Assembly: GCA_021739695.1 (NCBI GenBank)
Contig: JAIPBM010000020.1
Span: 1-64,000, forward strand
DNA from: Flavobacteriales bacterium
GTDB taxonomy: Bacteria > Bacteroidota > Bacteroidia > UBA10329
Direction: 5' to 3'
Length of the DNA stretch: 64,000 nt
Position 1 is the stretch's first letter, and every line of letters begins with the position of its first letter. The position numbers and the translations under genes are program-made. Shown in pieces: positions 27,855-37,667 of the stretch. The notes under the pieces are model-generated. The model searched no databases, was not told where the DNA came from, and saw only the letters and a list, made by a program, of their open reading frames with translations.

Positions 27855-28218
27855 TAATCAGACTGCTTTTAATTGCGTTTCGTCTATGTGGGGTTTTCAT
27901 CGCATGGATTTCGCTGTTCGTCTATGATTTAAAGACTGTTGGTCTGTCAGAAAAGGCGTTTATAGAAAGGTTACAGTCGTTTATCTAGTTTTTTCACTGA
28001 GAATTATTGTGAATATTGGAATTCCTAAAACCCTTTATTTATAAGGCTTTTAGAGTGATAATGTAATTATTGACTGTTCGAATTTGCCGTATGTCTTGAC
28101 ACCCATTGTATAAAGACAGCCCACCTTTGGATCAACAAATCGGAATAACTGAAACAAAAACAAAAACATTCACCCCGCCAATCGGACTGACCACCGAGAA
28201 AGCACAAAACCTAAAATC
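27855..28218. other. 364-bp intergenic region before panB
   Basis: No gene, terminator or RNA gene is evident. It holds a partial copy (TCGTTTATC plus TAGTTTTTT at 27977-27994) of the inverted repeat at 26247, and the direct pair TTCGTCTATG at about 27879 and 27918. A weak promoter-like TTGAC-ATTGTATAAAG sits about 100 bp before panB. A 13-codon ORF MWGFHRMDFAVRL overlaps the direct pair and is probably chance. Confidence 0.5.
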
Positions 28219-29040
28219 ATGAGCGTACTAAAGAATTTCAAAAAACTTAAAGCAGAAGGAAAGAAAATTGTTGTAGTAACTTCTTACGATTACTGGAGTG
28301 CTAAAATCCTTAACGAGACCAACGTAAACGGTATTTTAATTGGAGACTGCTCGTCAATGGTAATGCACGGACATGAGGACACGTTGAACTCAGATGTCGA
28401 AACGATTGCAATGCACACCAGAGCTGTAAGAAAAGGAGCTAAAGACAAATTTCTAATTGCTGCCATGCCTTTCATGAGCAACCGTAAAGGGATGAAAGAA
28501 ACAATGGATAACGTTGAAATTCTGATCAAAGCAGGAGCTAACGCTCTTAAGATTGAAGGTGTTGATGGAAACGAAGCGTTGTATGCGCATCTTTCTTCAT
28601 CAGGTATTCCTGCAATCGGACATATCGGCCTTACGCCATCTCACCACAATATGATCGGTGGATTCAAGGTTCAAGGTAAAAGCTACGAAGAAGAATTGGC
28701 AATTGTAGAAGATGCCAAGAAACTGGAAGCACTTGGATGTATTGCTGTTGTTCTAGAAGCTGTTCCTGAGCACGTTGGAGCTGCCGTAAGAGATGCAGTA
28801 TCTATTCCAGTAGTTGGAGTAGGAGCAGGCCTAGAGGTTGATGGACAAGCACTTGTACTGCAGGATATGCTTGGATTCTCAACCGACTTCAAGCCAAAGT
28901 TCGTTAGAACATACATGTACGGTGCTGACCTTATCAAAGATGCTGTGAATCAGTTTGCTGCCGATGTGCACGCAGAATCGTTCCCATCTGCTAAGGAAAC
29001 GTACGCTCCAGCAAAGCAACAATTGCTTAAAGTAGCGTAA
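28219..29040 (+). CDS. panB: 3-methyl-2-oxobutanoate hydroxymethyltransferase
   Basis: PanB, the first committed step of pantothenate (coenzyme A) biosynthesis: adds a hydroxymethyl group from 5,10-methylene-tetrahydrofolate to 2-oxoisovalerate. It is a 273-aa TIM barrel of normal length with hallmarks VTSYDYWSAKI, GILIGDCSSMVMHGHEDTL, IGHIGLTPSHHN and VPVVGVGAGLEVDGQALVL-type blocks. No panC or panD follows in this window; downstream lies a transposase fragment. Confidence 0.95.
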   Translation: MSVLKNFKKLKAEGKKIVVVTSYDYWSAKILNETNVNGILIGDCSSMVMHGHEDTLNSDVETIAMHTRAVRKGAKDKFLIAAMPFMSNRKGMKETMDNVEILIKAGANALKIEGVDGNEALYAHLSSSGIPAIGHIGLTPSHHNMIGGFKVQGKSYEEELAIVEDAKKLEALGCIAVVLEAVPEHVGAAVRDAVSIPVVGVGAGLEVDGQALVLQDMLGFSTDFKPKFVRTYMYGADLIKDAVNQFAADVHAESFPSAKETYAPAKQQLLKVA

Positions 29041-29070
29041 CACCATCACAAACCTATTAAAGACCTAGCT

Positions 29071-29562
29071 ATGAAAACGTCATACCTAAAAGTTGTAAAA
29101 AGCCTTTCTCCGGAGATAGCATATCCAAACTTCAACTCCTTCATGGACAATCTGAACCAGCAGGAAATGGAATGGTACGCCACGTTCAGAAATCACGTAA
29201 CCGATAAAATCGAGAACTATGATTTCGAAGAACTGACAGACGAAGGAATCAAAACACTTCTACCGGTTAGGACGCTTGCTGCCATGGCCATCATGAAAGA
29301 GGGATTTGGTTGGGGAGATGCACAGCTGATCAACGAATGCAAAAATGACCTCAGAGTACGTCATGCGCTTGCAATCAACGATTCAGGAGATGTACCAACT
29401 GTAAGCATGATGAACAAGTTCAGGTCTTTGCTACTAACGTTTGAAAGAAATACAGGAATCAACCTCATGTCAGAATTGATTGAGAAAGTTACTGCCGATA
29501 AAGGTCCGGTAATGAAACTCGGAGGTGGAAGAATAATGCTTTGGGCTATGCGAGTGGCCTAA
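29071..29562 (+). CDS. Truncated IS1182-type transposase N-terminal domain
   Basis: A 163-aa ORF that resembles the N-terminal (DUF772) helical domain of IS1182/IS5-like transposases: LPVRTLAAMAIMKEGFGWGDAQLINECKNDLR..., then a VPTVSMMNKFRSLL stretch as in the R-F-R pattern. The RNase H-like catalytic domain is absent, the C-terminus (from about residue 150) is short and unlike the family, and no IS ends are seen. It could be an old IS remnant or a small domesticated DNA-binding protein; the intact frame and strong terminator that follows leave the second option open. It is 30 bp downstream of panB, same strand. Confidence 0.6.
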   Translation: MKTSYLKVVKSLSPEIAYPNFNSFMDNLNQQEMEWYATFRNHVTDKIENYDFEELTDEGIKTLLPVRTLAAMAIMKEGFGWGDAQLINECKNDLRVRHALAINDSGDVPTVSMMNKFRSLLLTFERNTGINLMSELIEKVTADKGPVMKLGGGRIMLWAMRVA

Positions 29563-29611
29563 CAGGAAAAAGAGACTCGCGACCTACAAACCTGGAACTG
29601 GAACTCCAAAC

Positions 29612-29645
29612 AAAAGGGCGTCAACGAAAGTTGACGCCCTTTTTG
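29612..29645 (+). terminator. Rho-independent terminator
   Basis: 13-bp perfect hairpin AAAGGGCGTCAAC - GAAA - GTTGACGCCCTTT with GAAA loop and T run, ending the panB-transposase fragment unit. Confidence 0.92.
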
Positions 29646-29671
29646 ATTAGGAATATGATGAATTAGGGAAA

Positions 29672-29881
29672 CTATGAACCTGCAAGTTTCTCTGTGCAAT
29701 CGCAACCAAGTGCTTTTGCGTTAGCCACTGCTGCATTGTAATCGTCTTTATTGTCGTACTCATCTACGCAGAAGTCACTCGATATGCCTAATGGGCAATT
29801 ATCGCATGAAGCACATTTTTTGCACGATGAGACTCCGAAAGCCATTATCATCAGCATTACAGGAATAAGTGTCTTTTTCAT
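29672..29881 (-). CDS. Small Cys-rich lipoprotein
   Basis: A 69-aa protein with a signal peptide and a lipobox ending VSSC (residue 20). The mature part starts CKKCASCDNCPLG and contains a total of eight Cys in 50 residues (including FCVDEYD and GCDCTE), suggesting disulfides or a metal site. It is not a known family. It faces the panB unit and is 78 bp upstream in coordinates of the stop of the PKD giant on the same strand; separate transcription is likely. Confidence 0.75.
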   Translation of the reverse strand: MKKTLIPVMLMIMAFGVSSCKKCASCDNCPLGISSDFCVDEYDNKDDYNAAVANAKALGCDCTEKLAGS

Positions 29882-29959
29882 TGTTTTTAGGTTGAATTGT
29901 TTTGCCTTGCAAGGTTGTAAATTTAGTCGACCATCAAGCTTATCTCAGTTAAAACTAAC

Positions 29960-32900
29960 TTATCTGAGAACAGTGACTGTTCCAACTTGGTGGTATTCGC
30001 CATTCTGGTCTATCATTCCATCCCAAAGATTACCATTGGCAAATATGGCATCAATACGCCAAACATAAGATCCTTGAGGAACTTGTTCTCCATCGTAAGT
30101 GCCATCCCAATATTCAGTAGGAGAACCCGCTTCTAGCTTGGTTGATTCCCAGAGGATATTTCCCCATTCATCGTAAACCATGCATCGATAATTTCCGAGC
30201 CCAGTTCCTTTGGGTTGAAATACGCGAACTTCAGAATTCGGGTCTTGTGGAATGATCGCGTTTGGAACGTAAAGTCCACCGAAAAACTCCACTGGAACAT
30301 ACATTTGAACGGTATCAACACAGCCATTTGCATCCTCAATTGCAAGTGTGATCAGCTTATTTCCGAATATGTCGTAGTTGTGAGTAGTGCTCTCACTTGT
30401 AGATGTTCCACCATCTCCAAAATCCCACCAACTTTTTACGTGTGGGGTAGAGGTGTTGTAAAACGCCACTGTTCCGTTAGCAATCGGGGTTGGAACGTTA
30501 GCATATTCGAATTGGGCAGTTGGATTTGGCCAAACGGTAACAAGATTGCTATAGTTCAGTGTATCAGCACATCCGCCTAAACCTTCAACAATTAGTTGAA
30601 CGGAATAGCTACCAGGATTGTAGAAAATGTGTGTTGGATCGGTGAGTGATGATCCATCTGCATCGCTAAAATCCCAACTGTAGTTAATGGCATTCTCAGA
30701 TAGATCGGTGAAGGTTACACTCCACGGTTCACATCCTGTAGGGAATGTAGATTCGAAACCTGCAATAACTGTCGGAAAGACCTCAAACAATTGGGTGCTG
30801 CTGTCTTGGCAACCATATTGGTTGGTAACTAACAATTCAATGTTGTACTGGCCAACCGTGTCAAAGATGGCAGTGCTGTTGAATGGCGTTTCGATAGTTC
30901 CATTATCATGATTCCATTGAAACTGATTTGCACCTGTAGATTGATTGAACAGGTTGACAGATGCAGGTGAGAAGCATGAAGAACTCGAGGTCATCTGAAA
31001 TGCGCTTACAGGCAATGGATGAACGGTTATGGCACCGGATACGCCATCGGTACAACCTTGATCTGAGGTTACGGTGAGTGAGTAAACGTAGGTTTGACTA
31101 TTTGCGTAAGTATGAGAAGGATGCTGATCTGTAGATGTGTTCGAATCACCAAAATTCCAACTCCATTCTGCAATGTTTCCTGAGTTGATTGAACTTGAAT
31201 CTCCAAATTGAATTGCTTCGCCTAAACAGACGTTAGCCGCAGTTGCGACTGCATTTGGTAACGGAAATACTTCAACAGGTTGAGTGATGGTATCCGTGCA
31301 GCCACCAGTCGCAGTTACAATTAATGTTACCTGATAGACCGAATCTTGGAAATATGTGAGCGATGGATTCTGAAGTGTGGATGTCGTTCCCGTTCCTAAA
31401 GACCAGTTCCAATTAGTGATGGAGCCTGGACTGACTGTCGATTGATCTGTTAAGAATGTGGTCTCAAACAGGCAGGTATCGTTGGCAGAAAATGCAGCGT
31501 TCGGAGTTGGGTTTACCATCACCGTGCCAGTACCACTGCTTGAACAGCCTGATGAACTTTCCAAAACCAGTGAAACATCAAATGTGCCTGCGCTAGCGTA
31601 GGTGATGGAAGGATTAGTGTCTGTGCTCAACGATTCGGCAAGATCCCAACTCCAAGAAATGATGCTATCGGGAGAAGCAATAGTAGAGAAATCGGTGAAC
31701 TGAGAGATTGTTCCAAAGCATACTTCATTCGCCACAAAACTTACCTGAGGAGCTGGATTTACGAATACTGTGATAGAATCACTGTTCTGGCATTGCCCTA
31801 AACTGATGGTCACTAAGTACGTTGTAGTTACAGATGGACTTGCTGAAGGGTTTGCCACACTCGGGTCGCTCAATCCTGTTGAAGGCGACCAGCTATACGA
31901 ATCTCCGCCAGTAGCGCCTAACTGAACGGATTCAGACTCACAAATGGTTTGAGAAAGGCCAGCATCAACCGCCAGTGGGATGATTTCCAAGGTGTCGGCA
32001 GATTGGTAGATAAACGTACAACCGTTATCGTCCTCTAAGATCAACGTAGGTATGAACGAACCTGTTTCTGTGTACGTATGTGCAGTATTTGCTCCAGAAC
32101 CTAAAAATCCGTCTCCAAAATCCCAAGTATACGTGGTCACGTTTTCCGCAATGGAAGCGAAGTTGATATCATATGGCGGACAACCAACAGAGTCTGGGAA
32201 AAACGTGAATTCGCCTGAAGGTCCTGAAAGTTCTATAAGTTCAGGTCTGAAAATCGTATCAGTACAACCGTTGGCATTGGTAACGACCAAGTAAACGGTA
32301 TACATGCCAGATTGTGTGTAGATGTGAGATGGATTCTGAAGGTTGGAAGAACTTCCATCTCCAAAATTCCAGAACCATGAAACAGCATCAGTCGAGCTCA
32401 GGTCTGTGAATCCCACCAATAGAGGAGGGCAGAAGGCAAAGGTTGGAAAGGCAGAGAAATCAGCATCTGGATGCTGGATATTGATCAATTGAATCTCAGT
32501 CACTGAGCTATCGCAACCGTTCGTGTTGAACGCGGTGAGCGTAACGCTGTAGGTTCCTTCTGCACTATAACTGTGAATCGGGTCGGAGTCGGTTGAAGTG
32601 CTTCCATCACCGAAATTCCACAGGTAATTCACCGCGTTTCCAGTAGAATTATTGGTGAACGTGAACGGTTCTCCAATGCAGCCAGCCGTTACATCAACAG
32701 TAAATGAAGGCGATGGATACGGGATGTAATTGACCAGATCATCCAATTCGATGGTGTTGGTGCAACCTCCAATATCAGTTATGGTCAGAGATACATCATA
32801 AACTCCTGCGTTCGAGTAAACATGTAGTGGATTAGAAGAGGAAGATGTTGTTCCATCTCCAAAATCCCAAAGCCAAGTAGAAACAGTTCCGGGCGGATTC

Positions 32901-35302
32901 GTAAGGTCTGTAAACTGAACAGACAGTGTTTCGCAACCGAATGTGGTATCAACGCCAGCATTCACAACTGACCCCGTTACCGTAACAAGATTTGGCATTA
33001 TGAGCGTGTCCTTACATCCATTGATGTCCGTTACAATTTGACTAACGGAGTATGTTCCGATATTGGAATAAGTGTGAGAAGGATTCTGCTGCGTTGAGTT
33101 TGGACTACTGCCAAATAACCATTTCCAGCTCACAGCTCCTGTACTTTCGTCCGTGAAATCAACCGTCAGTGGGCCGCAATCTTCCACATTGGATGCACTA
33201 AAACCAGCCTCAAGCCCCGTTACGAAAACTGTATCAGAATCAATTTCTGCACAACCTGCTGTGTCATTGTAGGTCCAAATTCGCATGATGTATTCTCCCA
33301 CATCGGGAAAAGTCACTGTTATTGGATCTTGTGTACTTGTAGTTCCATCAGGTAATCTCCATTCCCAATCTGTGTAAAGGAATGATTCGTTGGTAAATGT
33401 GAAAGTATTTGGCTCATTGCAACTGAAAACGGTAGATAGGTTAGCCAATGGAGGGCTGACGTAGATAAGGTCGTCTACGATCAATGTGTCCGAGCAACCA
33501 TTATTCAGCGTTATCAACGTGATGCTGAAATATCCTGTGTCAGCAAATTCGTGAATCGGATTTTCCTCTGTGGAACTGAGTTGGTCGCCAAAATCCCAGT
33601 ACCAATCAGTTCCATTCTGGGAGTTATTCGTGAATGAAACCTCTTCTCCAGGACAAACAACTTGCGATACCTGTATGAAATCGGCAACAGGTGGTGTGTA
33701 TACGAAAATATAGTTCGACCGAACTAAAGTGTCTGAGCAACCAAGATCATTTGTAATGATCAAACTCACATCAAAAATGCCAGTATCAGCGTAGGTGTAA
33801 GTAGGGTTTTGAAGGTTGGATGTTCCTCCATCACCAAAATCCCATTGGTAGTTCACAATTGGCGATCCTGAAATACTTGTATCTGTAAAATTCACCTCTA
33901 GCGGTTGGCAAAAACCGAATACATCAGGAAGGAAATCTGCTTGCGTAAGCGCTACATTGATAAAACTTGGTTTGCTCGCAGTACTGCTGCATCCATCACT
34001 GTTTGTGGTGGTCAGCGTTACATCATACGTTCCGTTTTCCGTGTAGATGTGAAGCGGATCTTGTTCTGTGGATGTGTTGACATCTCCAAAGTCCCAGAAG
34101 TAGCTTAAGGTCCCGTTTCCAATAGAACCGTTGGTAAATTGAACAGGGAATGGTGTTTCACAGCCACCAACAACATCGGCAGTGAAATCCGCAAAAGGAA
34201 TTGAGCCAACGGTAATGTACGAGGTCTTGGTTTCTGTTCCTTGGCAAGAGGCGCTGTATGTTGCAGTCAATGAAACTTCGTAGTTGCCTGGTGTTGTGTA
34301 CAAATGCGTTGGGAATTGGTCTGTAGAGGTAGCACCGTCTCCAAAATCCCAAGCCCAGCTAATTGGTGTTGAGGTAGATAGGTCAACAAACGAGACCTGC
34401 TCCCCTAAACATACCGTTGTATTGTTGGTTACGAAATCAATGGTCACATCATCTACAATTTGAATATAGGCCACTTCGAGCTGCGTGTCGCTACAACCGT
34501 ATTCATCGGTCACTGTCAGGCTTACATCAAAATTGCCAGCAGCGGCATAAGTGTTATCGGGTGTCAAAAGAGTTGAAGTATTACCATCTCCAAAATCCCA
34601 AGCGTAAGTCAAATTTCCCGTTCCTCCAGACGATGTATTCGAAAACGAAACATCTGATGGGGGAAGGCAGCTTACGGTCGGGTTTCCCGTGAAGGCGGCT
34701 GTTGGCCTGATGTTGATGGATTCGACCACATCATTGAATGATTGATTGGATGAACAACCATTTGCATCTGTCAGGATCAATGTCACATCAAAGATCCCCG
34801 GAGTGGTGTATGTATGACTCGGGTTCTGTTGGGTTGAAGTTCCTCCATCTCCAAAATCCCAAGACCAAGTAGCAATGGGCGAATCGCCAGTAACAGACAG
34901 GTCAGAGAAATTGACCGTAAACGGATAGCACCCGATGCCTTGAGAAGGTGAAAGATTCGGAACCGGAGGTGTGAAAACCGTGATGTAGCTGGTTTTTGTT
35001 TCCGTGTCTGTGCCACCAGGCCCTGTGGCTGTTAATGTAATGGTATACGTTCCTGGTGTGATGTAACTGGCAGAAGGATTTTGAGATACGGATGTGTTGC
35101 CATTTCCAAGATTCCATTGATAGGTGAGTCCTGTTCCAGTGGAAAGATTCTGAAAGTTCACGATCAACGGACCGCAACCAGAAGTTACAGGCGCACTGAA
35201 ATCTGCATTTACTTGAGCTTGCGTTGCTTCCGAAGCAACGAACACGAATAAGCAGAGCGCTAGTAGCACTCTATTCAACTGGTTTTCTATCATTCTTCTC
35301 AT
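29960..35302 (-). CDS. Giant PKD-repeat surface protein with gliding-motility-type (T9SS type B) C-terminus
   Basis: A 1780-aa secreted protein. Signal peptide (ending ATQA, about residue 29), then 19 PKD (polycystic kidney disease) repeats of about 80-90 aa, most with the WDFGDG core and a C-terminal NGC/GGC motif; the repeat cores degenerate in some copies (WRLPDG, WNHDNG). An Ig-like insertion (ICESESVQLGATGG) is between repeats 13 and 14. The C-terminal 90 residues (YVPNAIIPQDPNSE, DEWGNILWES, VPQGSYVWRIDA, GTVTVLR) are the type B sorting domain used for T9SS export. Expected role: surface adhesin or cell-surface scaffold. It lies on the minus strand, with no obvious partner. Confidence 0.95.
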   Translation of the reverse strand: MRRMIENQLNRVLLALCLFVFVASEATQAQVNADFSAPVTSGCGPLIVNFQNLSTGTGLTYQWNLGNGNTSVSQNPSASYITPGTYTITLTATGPGGTDTETKTSYITVFTPPVPNLSPSQGIGCYPFTVNFSDLSVTGDSPIATWSWDFGDGGTSTQQNPSHTYTTPGIFDVTLILTDANGCSSNQSFNDVVESINIRPTAAFTGNPTVSCLPPSDVSFSNTSSGGTGNLTYAWDFGDGNTSTLLTPDNTYAAAGNFDVSLTVTDEYGCSDTQLEVAYIQIVDDVTIDFVTNNTTVCLGEQVSFVDLSTSTPISWAWDFGDGATSTDQFPTHLYTTPGNYEVSLTATYSASCQGTETKTSYITVGSIPFADFTADVVGGCETPFPVQFTNGSIGNGTLSYFWDFGDVNTSTEQDPLHIYTENGTYDVTLTTTNSDGCSSTASKPSFINVALTQADFLPDVFGFCQPLEVNFTDTSISGSPIVNYQWDFGDGGTSNLQNPTYTYADTGIFDVSLIITNDLGCSDTLVRSNYIFVYTPPVADFIQVSQVVCPGEEVSFTNNSQNGTDWYWDFGDQLSSTEENPIHEFADTGYFSITLITLNNGCSDTLIVDDLIYVSPPLANLSTVFSCNEPNTFTFTNESFLYTDWEWRLPDGTTSTQDPITVTFPDVGEYIMRIWTYNDTAGCAEIDSDTVFVTGLEAGFSASNVEDCGPLTVDFTDESTGAVSWKWLFGSSPNSTQQNPSHTYSNIGTYSVSQIVTDINGCKDTLIMPNLVTVTGSVVNAGVDTTFGCETLSVQFTDLTNPPGTVSTWLWDFGDGTTSSSSNPLHVYSNAGVYDVSLTITDIGGCTNTIELDDLVNYIPYPSPSFTVDVTAGCIGEPFTFTNNSTGNAVNYLWNFGDGSTSTDSDPIHSYSAEGTYSVTLTAFNTNGCDSSVTEIQLINIQHPDADFSAFPTFAFCPPLLVGFTDLSSTDAVSWFWNFGDGSSSNLQNPSHIYTQSGMYTVYLVVTNANGCTDTIFRPELIELSGPSGEFTFFPDSVGCPPYDINFASIAENVTTYTWDFGDGFLGSGANTAHTYTETGSFIPTLILEDDNGCTFIYQSADTLEIIPLAVDAGLSQTICESESVQLGATGGDSYSWSPSTGLSDPSVANPSASPSVTTTYLVTISLGQCQNSDSITVFVNPAPQVSFVANEVCFGTISQFTDFSTIASPDSIISWSWDLAESLSTDTNPSITYASAGTFDVSLVLESSSGCSSSGTGTVMVNPTPNAAFSANDTCLFETTFLTDQSTVSPGSITNWNWSLGTGTTSTLQNPSLTYFQDSVYQVTLIVTATGGCTDTITQPVEVFPLPNAVATAANVCLGEAIQFGDSSSINSGNIAEWSWNFGDSNTSTDQHPSHTYANSQTYVYSLTVTSDQGCTDGVSGAITVHPLPVSAFQMTSSSSCFSPASVNLFNQSTGANQFQWNHDNGTIETPFNSTAIFDTVGQYNIELLVTNQYGCQDSSTQLFEVFPTVIAGFESTFPTGCEPWSVTFTDLSENAINYSWDFSDADGSSLTDPTHIFYNPGSYSVQLIVEGLGGCADTLNYSNLVTVWPNPTAQFEYANVPTPIANGTVAFYNTSTPHVKSWWDFGDGGTSTSESTTHNYDIFGNKLITLAIEDANGCVDTVQMYVPVEFFGGLYVPNAIIPQDPNSEVRVFQPKGTGLGNYRCMVYDEWGNILWESTKLEAGSPTEYWDGTYDGEQVPQGSYVWRIDAIFANGNLWDGMIDQNGEYHQVGTVTVLR

Positions 35303-35383
35303 CTACCGTAAAGAGCTACGAAATAAGCGATTCAAAGTTCCTTAAAATCGCGAATTACATATCGCATCTTATTAACATCTACA

Positions 35384-36010
35384 ATGGATTACCTTTGGCA
35401 AGTAGACATCAAGATCATTATAAAGTTGTTTCCTTTTCGACAAACGTTCATTTTCAGCGTCATCATGCTAATGGCCTTTGGCGCCAATGCACAATTGGTG
35501 GATGGCATTATTGGACAGCGAAGAGACCTGGTCCATGTTTATTTGCGGCCATATCGCATCATCGATTACAAGATGGAACGGATGGTGGTAAATGTGGATA
35601 AAGGAATTCATCAGACAGCTTTGTTCGAAAACGATACCTGCACTCGGTTTTATTGGGCAGTAACTCCTGAGAGCATACAGAATTTCAAGGTGATGCTATT
35701 GGAATCGGGTTATAGTATCAACTCTTCGGGTGATGGATTTGTTAAAGACAGTTTGGAGTTGACAATAAAGCCGCTCGATTCTGGTAAAGCAACATTATAC
35801 ATCGCAAGTATTTCCTCTGGCCTTAAAGGAAAACGAGAGGTTTCTGGCAAGCCTGCAAAGGTGAAGAAGGTGGTTGAGGTACAAGCCATGCCCTTACTAC
35901 AGCAAGCCATTTTGGAGGCAGAAAAAGACACGACAGCCAAACCACCTAAAGACCCCAAACGCCATTGGATAGGAGGGAAATATGGTTCAGCAAATCTGTT
36001 GGGTTATTGA
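35384..36010 (+). CDS. Exported hypothetical protein
   Basis: A 208-aa protein starting at ATG 35384. The long N-region (residues 1-19) is followed by a hydrophobic stretch ending FGANAQ (about residue 36), so the true start may be the internal ATG at 35465 or 35471. The mature part is rich in beta-type sequence (VYLRPYRIIDYKMERMVVNV) and ends in a Pro/Lys tail (KPPKDPKRHWIGG). No family recognised. It is separated by 64 bp from the GH5 gene. Confidence 0.6.
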   Translation: MDYLWQVDIKIIIKLFPFRQTFIFSVIMLMAFGANAQLVDGIIGQRRDLVHVYLRPYRIIDYKMERMVVNVDKGIHQTALFENDTCTRFYWAVTPESIQNFKVMLLESGYSINSSGDGFVKDSLELTIKPLDSGKATLYIASISSGLKGKREVSGKPAKVKKVVEVQAMPLLQQAILEAEKDTTAKPPKDPKRHWIGGKYGSANLLGY

Positions 36011-36074
36011 GTCTTTTCATTCTGAATCCAGTAGAGTTCATTTACTGCCACGTTTTACGGTCTAAATTTTTCTA

Positions 36075-37592
36075 ATGCATATTCAATCACTATTCTCAAC
36101 AAAAACGAATGCGGCCTCTGTGCTATGGTTTGTACTGCTTCTTTTTATTGCAGGATGCAAAAAGGATAACGGGCCGGATGTTGCAGGTAAACAGTTGTAT
36201 GCCATTCGGGGAGAAAACCCTGGTATTTATGATCATCAAGGTCGTTTCATGATCTTAAGAGGAGCGAATTACAACGTATTGGGCGATTATTGGGAGGGAA
36301 ATGCAAATGTTCCCGCAACCAAGGAATATGCCGCAACAGATATGGCCATGATGGCCCATTACGGATTCAATTGTATTCGATTGATCTTCAGTTGGAGTAG
36401 TTTGGAACCTCAGCCTGGACAGTATGACGAAGGCTATATTGCTCAAATCCGCTCAGTGATTACAGAAGCCGATAAATACGGCATTTATGTCATGCTCGAT
36501 ATGCACCAAGATGCTTGGGGTAAATACATTGCCACCCATCCAGATTCATCCTGTACTTACCCAAGTAAGGGCTGGGATGGAGCTCCTGCGTGGGCCACAC
36601 TTACGGATGGAGCCACCAATTGCAGTGTTGATGGAAGTCGCGAGAATGCACCTGCAGTGTATCACGCCTTTCAAAACTTTTGGGATAATACCGATGGTGT
36701 TCAGGATGCTTGCATTGCTGCTTGGCAGCATCTCGTTACGGCAATAGCAGCTTATGATAATGTGCTAGGATACGACCTACTGAACGAACCAGGCTTAGGC
36801 TATAAAGTGCCTGTTGAGCAAGAAATGTTGAAGATGTCGAACTATTACGCCACCTTGATCACAGCCATCAGAAATGCTGAAGGTTCAAAGAATGAGCACA
36901 TCATATTTGTAGAGAATGCCATTACTTGGAATGGACAAGGAACACTTGCTGGTGTTCCTAATCCACAATTCTCAGCAGAAGACAACCTGATGCTTGCCCC
37001 ACATAGTTACTTCGAAGCTATTGGTCCATCGTCTGCCACTATTGAAGATGGCTATCTTTTGTATCAGTTCGTTAGTTCGAATTTTCAGTCTAAGGCCTTT
37101 ATTGGCGAGTGGGGTTTTTTCGGAAACCCTGCTGATGATGTGGAAAAGGTGAAACGTTTTGCTGCCATTGAAGATTCTTACTTCGGTTCGTCCACTTGGT
37201 GGCAGTGGTGCCAAGCTCCGGGTGATCCTCATGGAATGAGCTGGGATGGCGCTACGTATGATCAAACTTCCATGCACTTGATCGAGTTGGATGCTTCGGG
37301 CAATTTTACTGGAAATGTAAACGAACTTTATCTCAACGTGCTCAGTCGAACACGCCCTAATGCTATACATGGCAATCCTGTTGCGCTCATTTCAAACTCG
37401 AACGATGGAATGATGCATTTTGAAGCCATTGCCACAACAGAGGGCGTTACTGAACTTTGGATATCCGATAGATTCGGTACACCTGTGGTGAGCGGAGAGA
37501 ATGTCTCGCTGAAAGAATTAGTTCCTGTTGATGGTGGTTATCTCGCTTCCGTTACGGTAAACGGAAGCTACACGATTGATGTGAGCTTTTGA
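36075..37592 (+). CDS. GH5 endoglycosidase lipoprotein (endoglycoceramidase-like)
   Basis: A 505-aa glycoside hydrolase family 5 enzyme with a lipobox ending AGC at residue 28, so likely an outer-membrane lipoprotein. TIM-barrel motifs: LRGANYNVLGDYWEG, NCIRLIFSWSSLEP, YVMLDMHQDAW, the acid/base Glu238 in DLLNEPG and the nucleophile Glu345 in FIGEWGFFG. The MLDMHQD-LLNEPG pattern is closest to endoglycoceramidase-type GH5 proteins, which cut glycosphingolipids, but cellulase activity is possible. A C-terminal beta domain (about 420-505) follows. Confidence 0.9.
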   Translation: MHIQSLFSTKTNAASVLWFVLLLFIAGCKKDNGPDVAGKQLYAIRGENPGIYDHQGRFMILRGANYNVLGDYWEGNANVPATKEYAATDMAMMAHYGFNCIRLIFSWSSLEPQPGQYDEGYIAQIRSVITEADKYGIYVMLDMHQDAWGKYIATHPDSSCTYPSKGWDGAPAWATLTDGATNCSVDGSRENAPAVYHAFQNFWDNTDGVQDACIAAWQHLVTAIAAYDNVLGYDLLNEPGLGYKVPVEQEMLKMSNYYATLITAIRNAEGSKNEHIIFVENAITWNGQGTLAGVPNPQFSAEDNLMLAPHSYFEAIGPSSATIEDGYLLYQFVSSNFQSKAFIGEWGFFGNPADDVEKVKRFAAIEDSYFGSSTWWQWCQAPGDPHGMSWDGATYDQTSMHLIELDASGNFTGNVNELYLNVLSRTRPNAIHGNPVALISNSNDGMMHFEAIATTEGVTELWISDRFGTPVVSGENVSLKELVPVDGGYLASVTVNGSYTIDVSF

Positions 37593-37667
37593 TTTTTGCG
37601 AGTAATTGGCTGGCATTTTTTTGGAAATGATTGATTGCCCAATGATATTAACCGATAGGAATTTCGA

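Noticed and set aside
27879-27925. 13-codon ORF in the gap before panB, considered as a leader peptide
   Set aside because: No attenuator hairpin follows and no enrichment for a relevant amino acid.
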